Shown here: piece by piece, positions 16,557 to 30,285 of the stretch | How the letters are laid out: every line of letters begins with the position of its first letter | Numbering within the stretch: the first letter of the stretch is position 1 | Source: Cognatazoarcus halotolerans | GTDB taxonomy: Bacteria > Pseudomonadota > Gammaproteobacteria > Burkholderiales > Rhodocyclaceae | Assembly (NCBI RefSeq): GCF_009800965.1 | Contig: NZ_WUAF01000008.1 | Location: 124,001 to 188,000 of the forward strand | Length of the DNA stretch: 64,000 nucleotides | Direction of reading: 5' to 3' | Notes under the pieces: model-generated | Database searches by the model: none | The model's input: only the letters and a program-made list of their open reading frames with translations | Told to the model about the DNA's origin: nothing | Position numbers and translations under genes: made by a program

Positions 16557-17830
16557 GCGCCGGGCGCGGTGCGCGCCTTGCGCGCGCACTGGCGCTGGCG
16601 GCCGCACTGCTGTGTCTGAGCAGTGCGGCCTCGGCCCATTTCCAGGATTTCATGGCCCGTATCGTGCACGTGGTGCCGCGCGGCGATGCGCTGGAGGCCT
16701 ACGTACAGATGCCGCTGGCGCTGGTTCTGCTGCCGCATGACTGGAAGGTGGGGGGCGGGCAGGTCGTGCCGCATTTCCTGCTCGGCGATGCCGACGGTCG
16801 TCTCGCGGTCGACGTGCCGGCGCTGCATCGCGACCAAGCCTTGCTCGCCGAGCGGCTGCGAACGGCCCTGCGGCTCGACGGGGGCTACGGCAGCCTCATC
16901 GGCGCTCGCATCGATACGCTGGCCGAGCGCGATCCATTCACCTACCTGCCAGCTGTGGAGCGCAGCGTCGGGCCGGGCCTGGTTCTCGGCGAGGCCACCC
17001 AGCTCGACCTCGCCGACGCCGTGGTGAGCATGCACCTGCGCTTCGCTCGACCTGGACCCGGGGCCGCGCTGGCGCTTTCAGGCGGCAGCGGGGAGTGGCC
17101 CGATCTGGCCGCCCGCGCCGTCAATATCGTGCGCCTGTACCGCGAGGATGGCAGTGTCGGCGCGCTGCAGAGCGTCGGCCCGCTCGATCTCGCACTCGAC
17201 TCGCTGAGCACTGGGCCAGCCTTCGACGCCAGGGAGTCTCCGGCGGCGCCGGGCTTCGTCGGCTATATCGGGGCGGGCTTCAGCCATGTCCTCGCCGGGC
17301 TAGACCATGTGCTGTTCATCCTCATCCTGCTGGTCGGTGCTACCAGCCCTGCCCATTTCGCGCGTACTTCGCTGGCCTTCACGCTGGGCCACTCGATCAC
17401 CCTGTGTGCCGGCGCGCTCGGGGGGCTCGGTGCGCTTGCGTGGTTCGCGCCGGCGGTCGAGGCGGCGATCGCGGCCTCGATCGTCTATGCAGGGGTGCGC
17501 GTCTTGACCGATCGCGAGCAGCCTTTGCTGGCTCCAGCGGTGTTCTGCGTCGGACTGGTGCACGGCTTCGGCTTTTCATTTGCGTTGGAGGGCGTGGTGC
17601 CGGCTCTGTCGCGCAGCTTCCTCGGTCTGGTCGTCGGCTTCAATCTCGGCATCGAAGCGGGGCAGCTCGCGCTTTGCCTGGCTGCCGCACCGCTGCTTTA
17701 CCTGCTGCGCCGCTACTGGGTCAGCCATCGCTTCAGCTGCAGCCATGTGCTGGTGTTGCCCTGCGTTGCGACCGCCTCGTTCTGGTTGCTCGAGCGCGGC
17801 GCGGTTCTGTTCGAGGCCCTGCCGCCATGA
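16538..17830 (+). CDS. HupE/UreJ-like membrane protein with a periplasmic N-terminal domain
   Basis: 430 residues from a GTG at 16538 that overlaps the VOC gene by 19 nt. A signal-like segment ends SSAASA and is followed by HFQDFMARIVHVVPRGDALEAY. About 200 residues of soluble domain come next, then six or so membrane helices containing GFSHVLAGLDHVLFILILLVG, FTLGHSITL and GLVHGFGFSFAL. The His/Asp-rich HxLxGxDHxLF pattern is typical of HupE_UreJ_2 proteins, whose members are suspected metal permeases. Here it may supply a metal to the periplasmic enzymes, but this is inferred. Confidence 0.75.
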   Translation: MGPAQVSAGRGARLARALALAAALLCLSSAASAHFQDFMARIVHVVPRGDALEAYVQMPLALVLLPHDWKVGGGQVVPHFLLGDADGRLAVDVPALHRDQALLAERLRTALRLDGGYGSLIGARIDTLAERDPFTYLPAVERSVGPGLVLGEATQLDLADAVVSMHLRFARPGPGAALALSGGSGEWPDLAARAVNIVRLYREDGSVGALQSVGPLDLALDSLSTGPAFDARESPAAPGFVGYIGAGFSHVLAGLDHVLFILILLVGATSPAHFARTSLAFTLGHSITLCAGALGGLGALAWFAPAVEAAIAASIVYAGVRVLTDREQPLLAPAVFCVGLVHGFGFSFALEGVVPALSRSFLGLVVGFNLGIEAGQLALCLAAAPLLYLLRRYWVSHRFSCSHVLVLPCVATASFWLLERGAVLFEALPP

Positions 17831-18525
17831 GTGCCGCGACGCGTGGAGGCGGGCCAATCCTGTCGGGCACCATGTCTCATGGCCTGTCGGCAAGCCGGGG
17901 TACGGATCCGGTGCGGGTCGAGACCGGCCCCATCGGCCTGAACCTGCTTGGCGCCAGTCCGTTGATCGCACGGGGTCTGGCGCAGTGTCTGGCAGGCTGC
18001 GATCCGGCATTCGAGCTACGCGTCGTGGCAGCAGCAGGCGCGGGCCACAATTTTGCCGCACAGCAGGGCGGGCTTTGGGTGGTCGATGGTATCTCCCGGC
18101 CTGCAACGGCAGAGTCGCAGGTAGCCGCGCTGGTGACGGCGGACCCGCACGTGCTGGCGGTGGTGCTCGTGGGAGGCTATGGTGCGGGTGAGGCGACGCG
18201 CTTTCTGCGCGCCGGCGCGTGCGACTGCCTGCCGGTCGACTTGCCGCCCCGCCAGATGCGGGGACGGCTGGCGACCATCCGGGCGGGTGGCGTCGGGTAT
18301 CCGGCCGAGACGGGCGGTGTGCGGCCGCAAGGTGTGGTCGGACGGCGGGAAAGCGAAGTGCTCGGTCTGCTGGTGAGCGGTGTGCGCAGCCACGAGATCG
18401 CGATCATGCTCGGCATGCGCGCGAGCACCGTGGCGAGCCACCTCCAGAACATACGGGCCAAGCTCGGGGCGCGTTCGACGGCGGAACTCGTCGCCATCGC
18501 GGCGCGGCTCGGGCTCGTTGTGTAA
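17827..18525 (+). CDS. LuxR-type transcriptional regulator with a degenerate receiver-like domain
   Basis: 232 residues; the ATG at 17827 overlaps the stop of the HupE-like gene (ATGA). The C-terminal 60 residues (GRRESEVLGLLVSGVRSHEIAIMLGMRASTVASHLQNIRAKLGARSTAEL) are a clear LuxR helix-turn-helix. The N-terminal part looks receiver-like (VVLVGGYGAGEATRFLRAGACDCL), but a full acidic pocket plus phospho-acceptor Asp is not obvious. No histidine kinase is nearby. Its target is unknown. Confidence 0.75.
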   Translation: MSAATRGGGPILSGTMSHGLSASRGTDPVRVETGPIGLNLLGASPLIARGLAQCLAGCDPAFELRVVAAAGAGHNFAAQQGGLWVVDGISRPATAESQVAALVTADPHVLAVVLVGGYGAGEATRFLRAGACDCLPVDLPPRQMRGRLATIRAGGVGYPAETGGVRPQGVVGRRESEVLGLLVSGVRSHEIAIMLGMRASTVASHLQNIRAKLGARSTAELVAIAARLGLVV

Positions 18526-18770
18526 GCGATGGCGTCCGGCTTGCGCGTGACGAGCGGGTCCGGGTGGACGCAGCGCCATTGCGGCCATGGCAGCGAGAGG
18601 CGGATAGTGGTCTACTGATGAACTTAGCGGCGATCCCCGGACTGCCGCAGCGCGCATCCGAAGGGACGACGCGGCGATGGACATAAACGAAAGCACGGGC
18701 CGGCAGCGGACCCGTGCGCACCCTTGGCGCAGGCCGGCATCGTTGCCGGAACGCGGGAGGAGACAGAAAG

Positions 18771-20744
<1,974 letters not shown>

Positions 20745-20789
20745 GTGCGGTGCAGCAATCGGCTCCACACGGGCCGGGCCGGGGGCTAG

Positions 20790-21824
<1,035 letters not shown>

Positions 21825-21830
21825 GGCTGT

Positions 21831-22922
21831 TCAGGCCGGGGCCTGCCCGCCGATCGACGAGAGGATCGCTTCGACCTCCTCGCGAGGCAGGTCGCGGACG
21901 ATGAAGACCAACCGGCTGCGGCGGTCGTTGTAGGGCGCTTCGTCCGGCCACGCGGGCAGGCTGGCGCCCGGATATACCGAATGTTGCACGCATTGCAGGA
22001 CCCGCGGCCGTGGATCACCGGCGACATTGAGCAGGCCCTTGATGCGCAGGATGCGCGCGCCATAGACCTGCAGCAACAGACCGAGCGCCTCGGAAAAATC
22101 GAACCACTGCAGCGGCGCGTCGAAGCGGAGCACGAAACTGTCGATGCCCGCGTCGTGGCGGCCGGCGTTGCTGCTCGAGACCGCGGGTGCGCCCGCCCTG
22201 CGCCAGGCGACCGGACGGATGCGCTGGCGTGCCGCGGCCTCGTCGCCGAGCCAGGCAGCGACGTCCGGTGTCTTGCCGGCCGGGTCGTAGAGCCCGCAGC
22301 CGAGGACGGCCTCGACCGGTGCCGCGCCGCCGGCGATCTCGATCTGGCGGGCGCCCGGGTTGAGCGCAGCGAGGCGCTCCGACAGGGCGGCACATTGCGC
22401 GGCATCGGCGAGATCGCATTTCGTGATCAGCAGGCGATCGGCCATCGCCACCTGGCGCACCGCCTCGCGGTGCTCGTCGAGCTGGGTCATCGCGTGGGTG
22501 GCGTCCACTGCGGTGATGACGCCGTCGCAGCGGTAGCGCGCCGAAATGAACGGATCGGACATCAGCGTGTGAATGACCGGCGCAGGATCGGCGAGGCCGG
22601 TCGTCTCGATCAGCACCCGCCGCAGTGGTCCGATCTCGCGGCGCAGTGCACGCATGAACAGATCCTTGAGCGCGCGGACCAGATCTCCCTGCACGCTGCA
22701 GCAGATGCAGCCGGAGTCGAGGACGACGAGGTTTTCGTCGATCTGCTCGACCAGATGGTGATCCACGCCGACCGCGCCGAGCTCGTTGATGAGCACCGCG
22801 CAGCCGGCCATGTCGGGCTGGCGCAGCAGGTGGTTGAGGATGGTGGTCTTGCCGGCACCGAGGAAACCGGTGAGCACCGTCACCGGCAGCCGGCGGTCAT
22901 CATCCCCGGTAGGCCCGGTCAT
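21831..22922 (-). CDS. CobW/COG0523-family GTPase (metal homeostasis)
   Basis: 363 residues. [20 protein letters not shown] is the P-loop, [12 protein letters not shown] carries the CXCC metal-binding motif, and LITKCDLAD replaces the NKxD guanine-specificity motif. The C-terminal CobW domain follows after about residue 240. Such proteins act as zinc or cobalt chaperones or insertases. Neither a Zur-type site nor a metalloenzyme partner is evident nearby. Confidence 0.88.
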   Translation of the reverse strand: MTGPTGDDDRRLPVTVLTGFLGAGKTTILNHLLRQPDMAGCAVLINELGAVGVDHHLVEQIDENLVVLDSGCICCSVQGDLVRALKDLFMRALRREIGPLRRVLIETTGLADPAPVIHTLMSDPFISARYRCDGVITAVDATHAMTQLDEHREAVRQVAMADRLLITKCDLADAAQCAALSERLAALNPGARQIEIAGGAAPVEAVLGCGLYDPAGKTPDVAAWLGDEAAARQRIRPVAWRRAGAPAVSSSNAGRHDAGIDSFVLRFDAPLQWFDFSEALGLLLQVYGARILRIKGLLNVAGDPRPRVLQCVQHSVYPGASLPAWPDEAPYNDRRSRLVFIVRDLPREEVEAILSSIGGQAPA

Positions 22923-22925
22923 GGA

Positions 22926-24326
22926 TTACTTCCAGCCACCACCCATCACCTTGTAGAGCGTCACCCGGTTGGCCGCTTCGGACAGTCGCACGCCGATCAG
23001 CTCCTGCTGCGCTGCGTAGAGCGAGCGCTGGGCATCGAGCAGTCCGAGATAGCTGTCGACGCCATTGCGGTAGCGCGCATCGGAGAGCCTGAATGCTTCC
23101 TCGCTGGCTGCCACGAGTTGCCTTTCCGCATCGAGTTGCTCGGCCAGCGTGGCGCGGTCGGCGAGTCCATCGGCGACCTCACGGAAGGCCGACTGGATGG
23201 CCTTCTCGTAGTTGGCGATATTTATGTCGCGCTGTATTTCGGCAACGTCGAGGCTGGCACGCAGGGCGCCGGCGTTGAAGATTGGCAGGCTCAATTGCGG
23301 CACGAAGCTCCAGGTGCCCGAGCCCGAGCCGAACAGGCCGTCGAGGGTCGAACTCGCGGTGCCGGCGCTGGCGGTGAGCGAGATACGCGGGAAGAATGCG
23401 GCGCGTGCCGCGCCGATGCTGGCATTGGCAGCACGCAGCTGGCGTTCGGCCTGGAGCACGTCGGGCCGGCGGGTGAGGACCGATGAGGGCACGCCGGCTT
23501 CGAGTTCGGGCAGCGCCGTGACCGCGTCGACGAGTCTGCCGGGCAGCAGGTCGGCCGGGACCGGCGTACCGACCAGCAGGGCAAGTGCATTCTCGTCGCG
23601 TGCGACCTGCGCGGTGTAGCGGGCCGCGTCGGCGCGGGCACGCTGCATGGTGGTTTCCGCCTGGCGCAGTTCGAGGGCCGAAGACGCGCCGGCTTCGAAG
23701 CTCTTGCGGGTGAGCGAGAGGGATTTCTGCTGCGTCTCGAAGGTGCTGCGGGCCAGTTCTCGCAACTCGCGATCCGCCGCCAGGGTCAGCCAAGCGTTGG
23801 CGACTTCCGCCACCAGGCTGACCTGCGCGCCGCGGCGCGCTTCCTCGGTGGCGAGGTAGGTCTCCAGCGCCTGCTCGCTCAGACTGCGGATGCGCCCGAA
23901 GAAGTCGAGTTCCCAGGCGGACAGGCCGATGGTCGCGCTGTACTGGCGGTTGATGGTCGGTTTGCCACTGCTGGTCAGATCGCCTGGCAGGCGCTGGGCG
24001 GTTTCGCCGATACCGGCATTGACTGCCGGAAAACTGTCCGCGCGCTGGATGCGGTACTGCGCGCGGGCCTGCTCGATGTTGAGCGCCGAGACGCGGAGGT
24101 CGCGGTTGTTGGCGAGCGAGAGCGCGATCAGTTCGCGTAGCCGCGGGTCGGCGAAGTAGTCGCGCCATCCGATGTCGGCCACCACCGCAGCGTCGCTGCT
24201 CGCAGCAGCGCCTGGCCAGCTGGCCGGAACCGGTGCGGCGGGGCGTTCATAGTCGGGCGTGAGCGTGGTGCAGGCGCCGGCCAGCAGTGCCGACATGATG
24301 ATGCCTGTGGTACGTATCGGTGTCAT
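22926..24326 (-). CDS. RND efflux outer-membrane lipoprotein (OprM/NodT family)
   Basis: 466 residues. The ATG at 24326 overlaps the stop of the RND pump gene by 4 nt. A short signal with Cys near residue 19 ([16 protein letters not shown]) suggests a lipoprotein. Two repeated outer-membrane efflux domains follow, with [21 protein letters not shown] in the first and [29 protein letters not shown] in the second. It forms the TolC-like exit duct of the tripartite pump encoded upstream. Confidence 0.92.
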   Translation of the reverse strand: MTPIRTTGIIMSALLAGACTTLTPDYERPAAPVPASWPGAAASSDAAVVADIGWRDYFADPRLRELIALSLANNRDLRVSALNIEQARAQYRIQRADSFPAVNAGIGETAQRLPGDLTSSGKPTINRQYSATIGLSAWELDFFGRIRSLSEQALETYLATEEARRGAQVSLVAEVANAWLTLAADRELRELARSTFETQQKSLSLTRKSFEAGASSALELRQAETTMQRARADAARYTAQVARDENALALLVGTPVPADLLPGRLVDAVTALPELEAGVPSSVLTRRPDVLQAERQLRAANASIGAARAAFFPRISLTASAGTASSTLDGLFGSGSGTWSFVPQLSLPIFNAGALRASLDVAEIQRDINIANYEKAIQSAFREVADGLADRATLAEQLDAERQLVAASEEAFRLSDARYRNGVDSYLGLLDAQRSLYAAQQELIGVRLSEAANRVTLYKVMGGGWK

Positions 24327-27300
24327 TGCTTGGCCTCCAGCGTCGGCGCGGCCGATGCCTCCGGCTTGTCCTTGAAGATGCGTTTGATGACCACGTAGAA
24401 CAGCGGTACGAAGAAGATGCCGAGCACCGTGGCGAAGATGGTGCCGCCGAGCACGCCGGTACCGATCGCGTTCTGGCTGCCCGCACCGGCGCCGGTGGCG
24501 AGTGCGAGCGGCAGCACCCCGAAGCCGAAGGCCAGCGAGGTCATGAGGATCGGACGCAGGCGCATGCGCACCGCTTCGAGTGTTGCCGCGACGAGTTCCT
24601 TGCCCTCGGCCATTTGCTCCTTGGCGAACTCCACGATCAGGATCGCGTTCTTCGACGACAGGCCGATGGTGGCGAGCAGACCTACCTGGAAGTAGATGTC
24701 GTTGGACAGCCCGCGGCCGGTGGCCGCAACGATCGCGCCGAGCACGCCGAGCGGTACCACCAGCATCACCGCGAAGGGTACCGACCAGCTCTCGTAGAGC
24801 GCCGCGAGACACAGGAAGACGACGAGAATCGACAGTGCGAACAGCGCCGGCGCCTGGGAGCCGCTCTTGCGCTCCTCGTAGGAAGTGCCCGACCAGTCAT
24901 AACCGATCCCCGCCTGCAGCTTGGCCGCGATTTCCTCGACCGCCTTCATCGCCTCTCCGGACGAGAGGCCCGGTGCCGCCTGGCCGAGTACCTCCATGGA
25001 CGGCTGGCCGTTGAAGCGCTCGAGACGCGGCGAGCCGTAGGTCCAGTGGGCGCTCGCGAAGGCCGAGAAGGGGACCATCTCGCCCTTGGCGTTGCGTACG
25101 TACCACTTGTCGAGATCCCCCGGTGTCATGCGCGCGTCGGCGGTGGCCTGGACGTAGACTTTCTTGATGCGGCCACGGTCGATGAAGTCGTTTACATAGG
25201 TGCCGCCCCAGGCGGTGGACAGCGTGTCGTTGATGTCGGCCACCGACACGCCCAGCGCGCCGGCCTTGGCGTGGTCGATGTCGAGCGCCAGTTCGGCCAT
25301 GTCTTCCTGACCGTTGGGGCGCACGCCGACGAGGCGCTTGTCCTGTGCGGCCATGCCGAGGAACTGGTTGCGCGCCGCGAGCAGTGCGTCGTGACCGAGG
25401 CCCGAGCGATCCTGCAACTGCACGGTGAAACCGCCCGAAGTGCCGAGTTCGAGCACGGCGGGCGGCACGAAGGCGAACACCATCGCCTCGCGGATCTGCG
25501 AGAAGGCCGCCATGGCGCGACCGGCGACCGATTTCACGTCCATGCCCGGTTCGCGGCGTTCGTCCCACGGACGCAGGTTCACGAAGCCGATACCAGCGTT
25601 CTGGCCGTTGCCGCCGAAGGAGAAGCCGGCCACGGTAAAGATCGAGCGGGCCGTGTCCTTTTCATTCTCGAGGAAGTGCTTCTCGACTTTCTTGAGGACT
25701 TCGAGGGTCCGCTCCTGGGTGGCACCGGCAGGCAGCATGATCTGGTTGAACATCACGCCCTGGTCCTCTTCCGGGAGGAAGGATGTCGGCATGCGAACGA
25801 ACAGGAAACCGAGGACGACCACGATCACCGCGTAGATCAGCATGAAGCGCAGGCTTCGCCCGAGGATCCCGCCGACCGCCGACTCGTAGCGCCGGGTCCC
25901 GCGCTCGAACTTCTGGTTGAACCAGTGGAAGAATCCGCCGAAAAGGCCGCCTTCGCCGTGTTCGTGGCCCTTCTCCACGGGTTTGAGCATGGTGGCGCAC
26001 AACGCTGGGGTGAACACGATGGCGACCAGCACGGACAGTCCCATGGCGGCGACGATGGTGATCGAGAACTGACGATAGATCACGCCGGTAGAGCCGCCGA
26101 AGAAGGCCATCGGCACGAACACCGCCGACAGTACCAGGCCGATGCCGACGAGGGCCCCGGTGATCTGGCCCATCGAGCGCTTGGTGGCTTCCTTGGGTGG
26201 CAGGCCGTCTTCGGTCATGACGCGCTCGACGTTTTCGACCACCACGATGGCGTCATCGACCAGCAGACCGATGGCCAGCACCATGCCGAACATGGTCAGG
26301 GTGTTGATCGAGAAGCCGAAGGCGGCCATCACGCCGAAGGTGCCGAGCAGCACCACCGGCACGGCGATCGTGGGGATGAGCGTGGCGCGCAGGTTCTGCA
26401 GGAACAGGTACATCACCAGGAACACCAGGATCACCGCTTCGACCAGGGTCTTGACCACTTCCTGGATGGAGATCTTGACGAAAGGCGTGGTGTCGTAGGG
26501 CACCACGTACTTCACGCCGGCCGGGAAATAGCGCTCCATCTGGTCCAGTCGGGCGCGCACCGCGGTGGCTGTATCGAGGGCGTTGGCACCCGCGGCGAGG
26601 CGAATGCCGATACCGGCTGCGGGTTGCCCGTTGTAACGGGCAACGGTGCTGTAGCTTTCCGCACCGATCTCCACGCGCGCGACGTCGCGCAACCGAACTT
26701 CGCCGCCGTCCGTGGCGCTGCGTAGCAGGATGTTCTCGAACTGCTCGGGCGTCCGGAGACGGCTCTGGGCGGTGATCGATGCGCTGAAACCCTGGCCGGC
26801 CACGGCCGGCGTGCCGCCGAGCTGTCCAGCGGAGACCTGGGTGTTCTGCGCCTGGATGGCATTCTTTACGTCGCCCGGGGTGAGTCGGAAGTTGGTGAGC
26901 TTGGCCGGGTCCAGCCAGATGCGCATCGCGTACTGGGAGCCGAACACCGTGACCTCGCCCACGCCATCCACCCGCGAGAGCGAGTCCTGTATCGACGACA
27001 CCAGGAAGTCGGAGAGATCGGTGCCACTCTGGGCGCCGTCTTCCGATACGAAGCCGATCACCATCAGGAAGTTGCGCGCGGACTTGGCAACCGTCACCCC
27101 CTGTTGCTGGACCGCCTGGGGAAGCAGCGGCAGTGCCGTCTGGACCTTGTTCTGCACCTGCACCTGGGCGATATCCGGGTTGACGCCGGCATCGAAGGTG
27201 AGCGTGACAGTGGCATTGCCGAAGGAGTCGCTGTTGGAGTTCATGTACAGCAGGCCGTCCAGACCGGTGAGCTTCTGCTCGATGATCTGGGTGACCGAGT

Positions 27301-27475
27301 CCTCCACGGCTTTCGCCGAGGCACCGGGGTAGCGGGCGTTGATGGCGATCGCGGGCGGGGCGATCGATGGATACTGGGATACCGGCAGCTCGATGATCGA
27401 GAGCGCACCGGCGAGCATGATGACGATCGCGATCACCCACGCGAAGATGGGGCGGTCGATGAAGAAGCGGGCCAT
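24323..27475 (-). CDS. acrB: RND multidrug efflux pump, HAE1 (AcrB/MexB) family
   Basis: 1050 residues, the expected length. It opens [23 protein letters not shown] and has the paired Asp of the proton relay in [18 protein letters not shown], a large periplasmic loop on each side and [21 protein letters not shown] near the end. Middle gene of an adaptor-pump-duct operon on the minus strand. Substrates cannot be read from sequence; solvents, dyes and antibiotics are typical. Confidence 0.95.
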   Translation of the reverse strand: MARFFIDRPIFAWVIAIVIMLAGALSIIELPVSQYPSIAPPAIAINARYPGASAKAVEDSVTQIIEQKLTGLDGLLYMNSNSDSFGNATVTLTFDAGVNPDIAQVQVQNKVQTALPLLPQAVQQQGVTVAKSARNFLMVIGFVSEDGAQSGTDLSDFLVSSIQDSLSRVDGVGEVTVFGSQYAMRIWLDPAKLTNFRLTPGDVKNAIQAQNTQVSAGQLGGTPAVAGQGFSASITAQSRLRTPEQFENILLRSATDGGEVRLRDVARVEIGAESYSTVARYNGQPAAGIGIRLAAGANALDTATAVRARLDQMERYFPAGVKYVVPYDTTPFVKISIQEVVKTLVEAVILVFLVMYLFLQNLRATLIPTIAVPVVLLGTFGVMAAFGFSINTLTMFGMVLAIGLLVDDAIVVVENVERVMTEDGLPPKEATKRSMGQITGALVGIGLVLSAVFVPMAFFGGSTGVIYRQFSITIVAAMGLSVLVAIVFTPALCATMLKPVEKGHEHGEGGLFGGFFHWFNQKFERGTRRYESAVGGILGRSLRFMLIYAVIVVVLGFLFVRMPTSFLPEEDQGVMFNQIMLPAGATQERTLEVLKKVEKHFLENEKDTARSIFTVAGFSFGGNGQNAGIGFVNLRPWDERREPGMDVKSVAGRAMAAFSQIREAMVFAFVPPAVLELGTSGGFTVQLQDRSGLGHDALLAARNQFLGMAAQDKRLVGVRPNGQEDMAELALDIDHAKAGALGVSVADINDTLSTAWGGTYVNDFIDRGRIKKVYVQATADARMTPGDLDKWYVRNAKGEMVPFSAFASAHWTYGSPRLERFNGQPSMEVLGQAAPGLSSGEAMKAVEEIAAKLQAGIGYDWSGTSYEERKSGSQAPALFALSILVVFLCLAALYESWSVPFAVMLVVPLGVLGAIVAATGRGLSNDIYFQVGLLATIGLSSKNAILIVEFAKEQMAEGKELVAATLEAVRMRLRPILMTSLAFGFGVLPLALATGAGAGSQNAIGTGVLGGTIFATVLGIFFVPLFYVVIKRIFKDKPEASAAPTLEAKQ

Positions 27476-27486
27476 GATTCAGCGCC

Positions 27487-28686
27487 TCACTGCTTCGCAG
27501 GGGCGGCGGCGGGGGCTGTCGCACCGGCGTTCGCTTCCTGGGGGGCGACCGTTGCGCCAGGCCTGATCTTCTGCAGGCCATCGACGATGACCTTGTCGCC
27601 GGCGGCGAGACCTGTGCTGATCAGCCATTTGTCGCCGATCGAACGGACTGCGGTGACCGGACGCGCTTCGACCTTGTTCTCGGCGCCGACCAGCATCACC
27701 ACCGCATTTCCGCGTGGGTCGCGGCTGACCGCGGCATGGGGCAGGAGGATTGCTTGCTCGACTTCACCCTGGACGAGATGTGCTCGGACGTACATGCCGG
27801 GGAGCAGCTCACCCTTGGGGTTCGGGAACACTGCACGCAGCGTCACGCTGCCGGTGTTGCTGTCGACCGTGACCTCCGAAACCGCGAGACGTCCTTCGGG
27901 GGCGTAATCGCTGCCGTCTTCGAGCACCAGTCGCACAGGTACGGCCTGTCCCGGGACGCGCTGGAGTTTGCCGTCCGCAAGATCGCGCTTGAGGCGCAGG
28001 AGATCTGTGCTTGACTGGGTCAGATCGACATAGATCGGGTCGAGCTGCTGGACGGTTGCCAGCGCGTCGGCCTGATTGGCGGTCACCAGCGCGCCGGCGG
28101 TGACGCTCGATCGGCCGATGCGACCCGAAATGGGTGACTTGACCTCGGTGAAGGCCAGGTCGATGCGCGCCTTTTCCAGCGCAGCGCGTGCGGATGCGAC
28201 GTCGGCTTCTGCCTGCTTCAGCGCAGCGGCAGCATCATCGTTGGCCTGCTTGCTCACCGCTTCGATCTTCACCAGATCGGCATATCGCTGCGCCTTCAGA
28301 CGAGCGCTGTATACGTTGGCTTCGGCGCGAGCGACGCTGGCCTTGGCGCTTTCGTAGTTCGCGCGGTAGGTGGCCGGATCGATGCGGTACAGGGACTGTC
28401 CTTCCTTGACGCTGCCCCCTTCGGTAAATAGCCGTTTCTGGACGATACCGGTGACCTGCGGGCGCAGTTCGGCGACCATGTAGGCGGCGGTGCGTCCGGG
28501 AAGTTCGGTGGTGAGCTGGATCGGCTCGGTCTTCGCCGTCACGATGCCGACGGGGCTTGCCTGCGGCGCACCGCCGCCAGCAGGTGCCGCCTGCTTCGCT
28601 TCTCCACCGCACGCGGATACGATCAATGCGCATGCCAGTGTTGCTGCAAACGGTTTCAGAATGGGGTTGGACAGTGCCTGGTGCAT
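27487..28686 (-). CDS. acrA: RND efflux periplasmic adaptor lipoprotein (AcrA/MexA family)
   Basis: 399 residues from the ATG at 28686 (GAGG upstream); the frame remains open further upstream without family-like sequence. LIVSACGG places the lipid-modified Cys at about residue 26. The lipoyl-like hairpin, alpha-helical coiled hairpin (SAKASVARAEANVYSARLKAQRYADLV) and beta-barrel (TEVKSPISGRIGRSSVTAGALV) follow in order. First gene of the efflux operon. Confidence 0.93.
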   Translation of the reverse strand: MHQALSNPILKPFAATLACALIVSACGGEAKQAAPAGGGAPQASPVGIVTAKTEPIQLTTELPGRTAAYMVAELRPQVTGIVQKRLFTEGGSVKEGQSLYRIDPATYRANYESAKASVARAEANVYSARLKAQRYADLVKIEAVSKQANDDAAAALKQAEADVASARAALEKARIDLAFTEVKSPISGRIGRSSVTAGALVTANQADALATVQQLDPIYVDLTQSSTDLLRLKRDLADGKLQRVPGQAVPVRLVLEDGSDYAPEGRLAVSEVTVDSNTGSVTLRAVFPNPKGELLPGMYVRAHLVQGEVEQAILLPHAAVSRDPRGNAVVMLVGAENKVEARPVTAVRSIGDKWLISTGLAAGDKVIVDGLQKIRPGATVAPQEANAGATAPAAAPAKQ

Positions 28687-28748
28687 GTAAGGCCTCGTGG
28701 GGGTCGGGTGCCGGAGATTCCCGGGTAGGAAATCTGCAGGGGGTGGTA

Positions 28749-28777
28749 TAGAATGCACGTTCTAGTTTGAGCGCTCA
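28749..28777. promoter_or_regulatory. Tandem palindromic operators between efflux operon and tetR
   Basis: TAGAATGCACGTTCTA (28749-28764) is an inverted repeat with matching TAGAA/TTCTA arms and near-symmetric centre. TGAGCGCTCA (28768-28777) is a perfect 10-bp palindrome right beside it. They lie between the divergent adaptor and tetR genes, where a TetR repressor of an RND pump normally binds. Confidence 0.6.
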
Positions 28778-28842
28778 TTCTAAGTTAGGAATTGTGGCAT
28801 TGCAAAAGAATCATGTCCTTTTTCAGGACCGGGGGTTGGCCG

Positions 28843-29454
28843 ATGACCGATGAAGCCATTTCTTCGTCCGATTGCTCGCGGGCAGAGGCCCGCCGCAACC
28901 AGATTCTCGAGGCTGCCGAGGCGTGTTTCCGCGAATATGGTTTCCATGGCGCAAGCATTTCCAGGATCTCGAAGTCATGCGGTATGAGTGCCGGACATAT
29001 TTACCATTACTTCGAGAACAAGGAAGCCATCATTGCGGCGATCGTCGCCAACGATCTTGACCGCCTGCTGGCGATGTCCGCTGAAATGCGCAATGCGGAC
29101 AATGTGCTCGATGCGTTGATCGACCGGGTTGCCGAGGGCGTAGTCGAACAACTCGAGTCGCGCGGCGCCGGATTGAAACTCGAAATCGCGGCGGAAGCTG
29201 CGCGCAATCCCACGGTGGCCGAAATCGTGCGCGGTGCCGATCGTCGCTGCACAGCCAGCCTCGCGGAGACCTTCCGGCTGGCACGCCTGGCCGCCGGAAA
29301 GTCCGCCACACCCGAAGAAATCGCACGCATGGTCGAAGTCATCGCGGCGATGTTCGATGGGCTGCTGCTGCGCAGGGTGCGGCAGGCCGACATCGATACC
29401 CGGGAGCTGATCGTCGGTTTCCAGTCGGTGATTCGCTGCCTGATCACATCCTGA
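28843..29454 (+). CDS. TetR-family repressor of the efflux operon
   Basis: 203 residues from the ATG at 28843, which has a G-rich ribosome site; an in-frame ATG at 28813 is possible. RRNQILEAAEACFREYGFHGASISRISKSCGMSAGHIYHYFENKEAIIAAIV is a standard TetR helix-turn-helix. The all-helical C-terminal part would bind pump substrates. Divergent from the adaptor gene with candidate operators between them. Confidence 0.9.
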   Translation: MTDEAISSSDCSRAEARRNQILEAAEACFREYGFHGASISRISKSCGMSAGHIYHYFENKEAIIAAIVANDLDRLLAMSAEMRNADNVLDALIDRVAEGVVEQLESRGAGLKLEIAAEAARNPTVAEIVRGADRRCTASLAETFRLARLAAGKSATPEEIARMVEVIAAMFDGLLLRRVRQADIDTRELIVGFQSVIRCLITS

Positions 29455-29477
29455 GGACGCGCTCAGGCAGCGATTCG

Positions 29478-30266
29478 CTACTTCTGGAGCATGCGCTGCA
29501 CCGCCGCCAGATGTTCCGGCTCGTTGTGGCACATCCCCTGAAAGGTGGCGCACAGGTCGAGGAAGTCCTTCAGCTCCATCCGCTGCGCCATTTTCATGAG
29601 CCGCTTGGTGAGCCTCAGCGCCTTCGGCGGCTGGGCCGCATAGCGTTTGGCAATTTCGCCTGCCCGCGTCAGCAGTTGATTGTGGGGGACGACATCCAGT
29701 ACCACGCCCAGTGACTTCGCTTCGTTGGCATCGATGATGCGCCCGCTCAGGGTGAGCTCGAAGGCTTGCTGGTAGCCGATCAGCCGCTGCATGAACCAGG
29801 CGCCGCCGTCCCCGGGGATGATGCCCAGATTCAGGAAGGTTTCGCCGAACTTGGCCTTTTCCGAAGCGATGCGGATGTCGGCCATGTTCGCCAGGTCGAA
29901 GCCTGCACCTATGGCCGGGCCGTTCACCGCGGCGATGATCGGTATCTCCACCTGCTGCAGGGCCAGCGGAATCCGCTGGATGCCGTGGCGATAGCGCTCG
30001 GCGCATTCGGCGACACCGCCCGCGAAATCGCCACCGCGTTCGGCCATGTCCTTGATGTTGCCGCCGGCTGAGAATGCCGAGCCTGCTCCGGTGATGATCA
30101 GCGCCGAGACGTCCTCGTGATGGTTTACCCAGTCGGCGACGGTCAGGATGTCATCGATCAGGGCCGTTCCGGTAAGGGCATTGCGTACGTCATGGCGATT
30201 CAAGGTGAGCGTGGCGACGCCGCCATCAAGTTCGAGCAAGGCGTCGGAAAGCCGCGGTAGTGTCAT
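29478..30266 (-). CDS. Enoyl-CoA hydratase/isomerase (crotonase) family protein
   Basis: 262 residues. The oxyanion-hole loops are GAGSAFSAGGNIKDM and AAVNGPAIGAGFDLANMADIRIAS, followed by KFGETFLNLGIIPGDGGAWF carrying a Glu in the usual catalytic region. It is last in a three-gene minus-strand operon with an ADP-forming acyl-CoA synthetase and a second crotonase. It probably hydrates or isomerises an acyl-CoA made by the synthetase. Confidence 0.88.
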   Translation of the reverse strand: MTLPRLSDALLELDGGVATLTLNRHDVRNALTGTALIDDILTVADWVNHHEDVSALIITGAGSAFSAGGNIKDMAERGGDFAGGVAECAERYRHGIQRIPLALQQVEIPIIAAVNGPAIGAGFDLANMADIRIASEKAKFGETFLNLGIIPGDGGAWFMQRLIGYQQAFELTLSGRIIDANEAKSLGVVLDVVPHNQLLTRAGEIAKRYAAQPPKALRLTKRLMKMAQRMELKDFLDLCATFQGMCHNEPEHLAAVQRMLQK

Positions 30267-30285
30267 AAGAATGCTCCCTTGCGGT

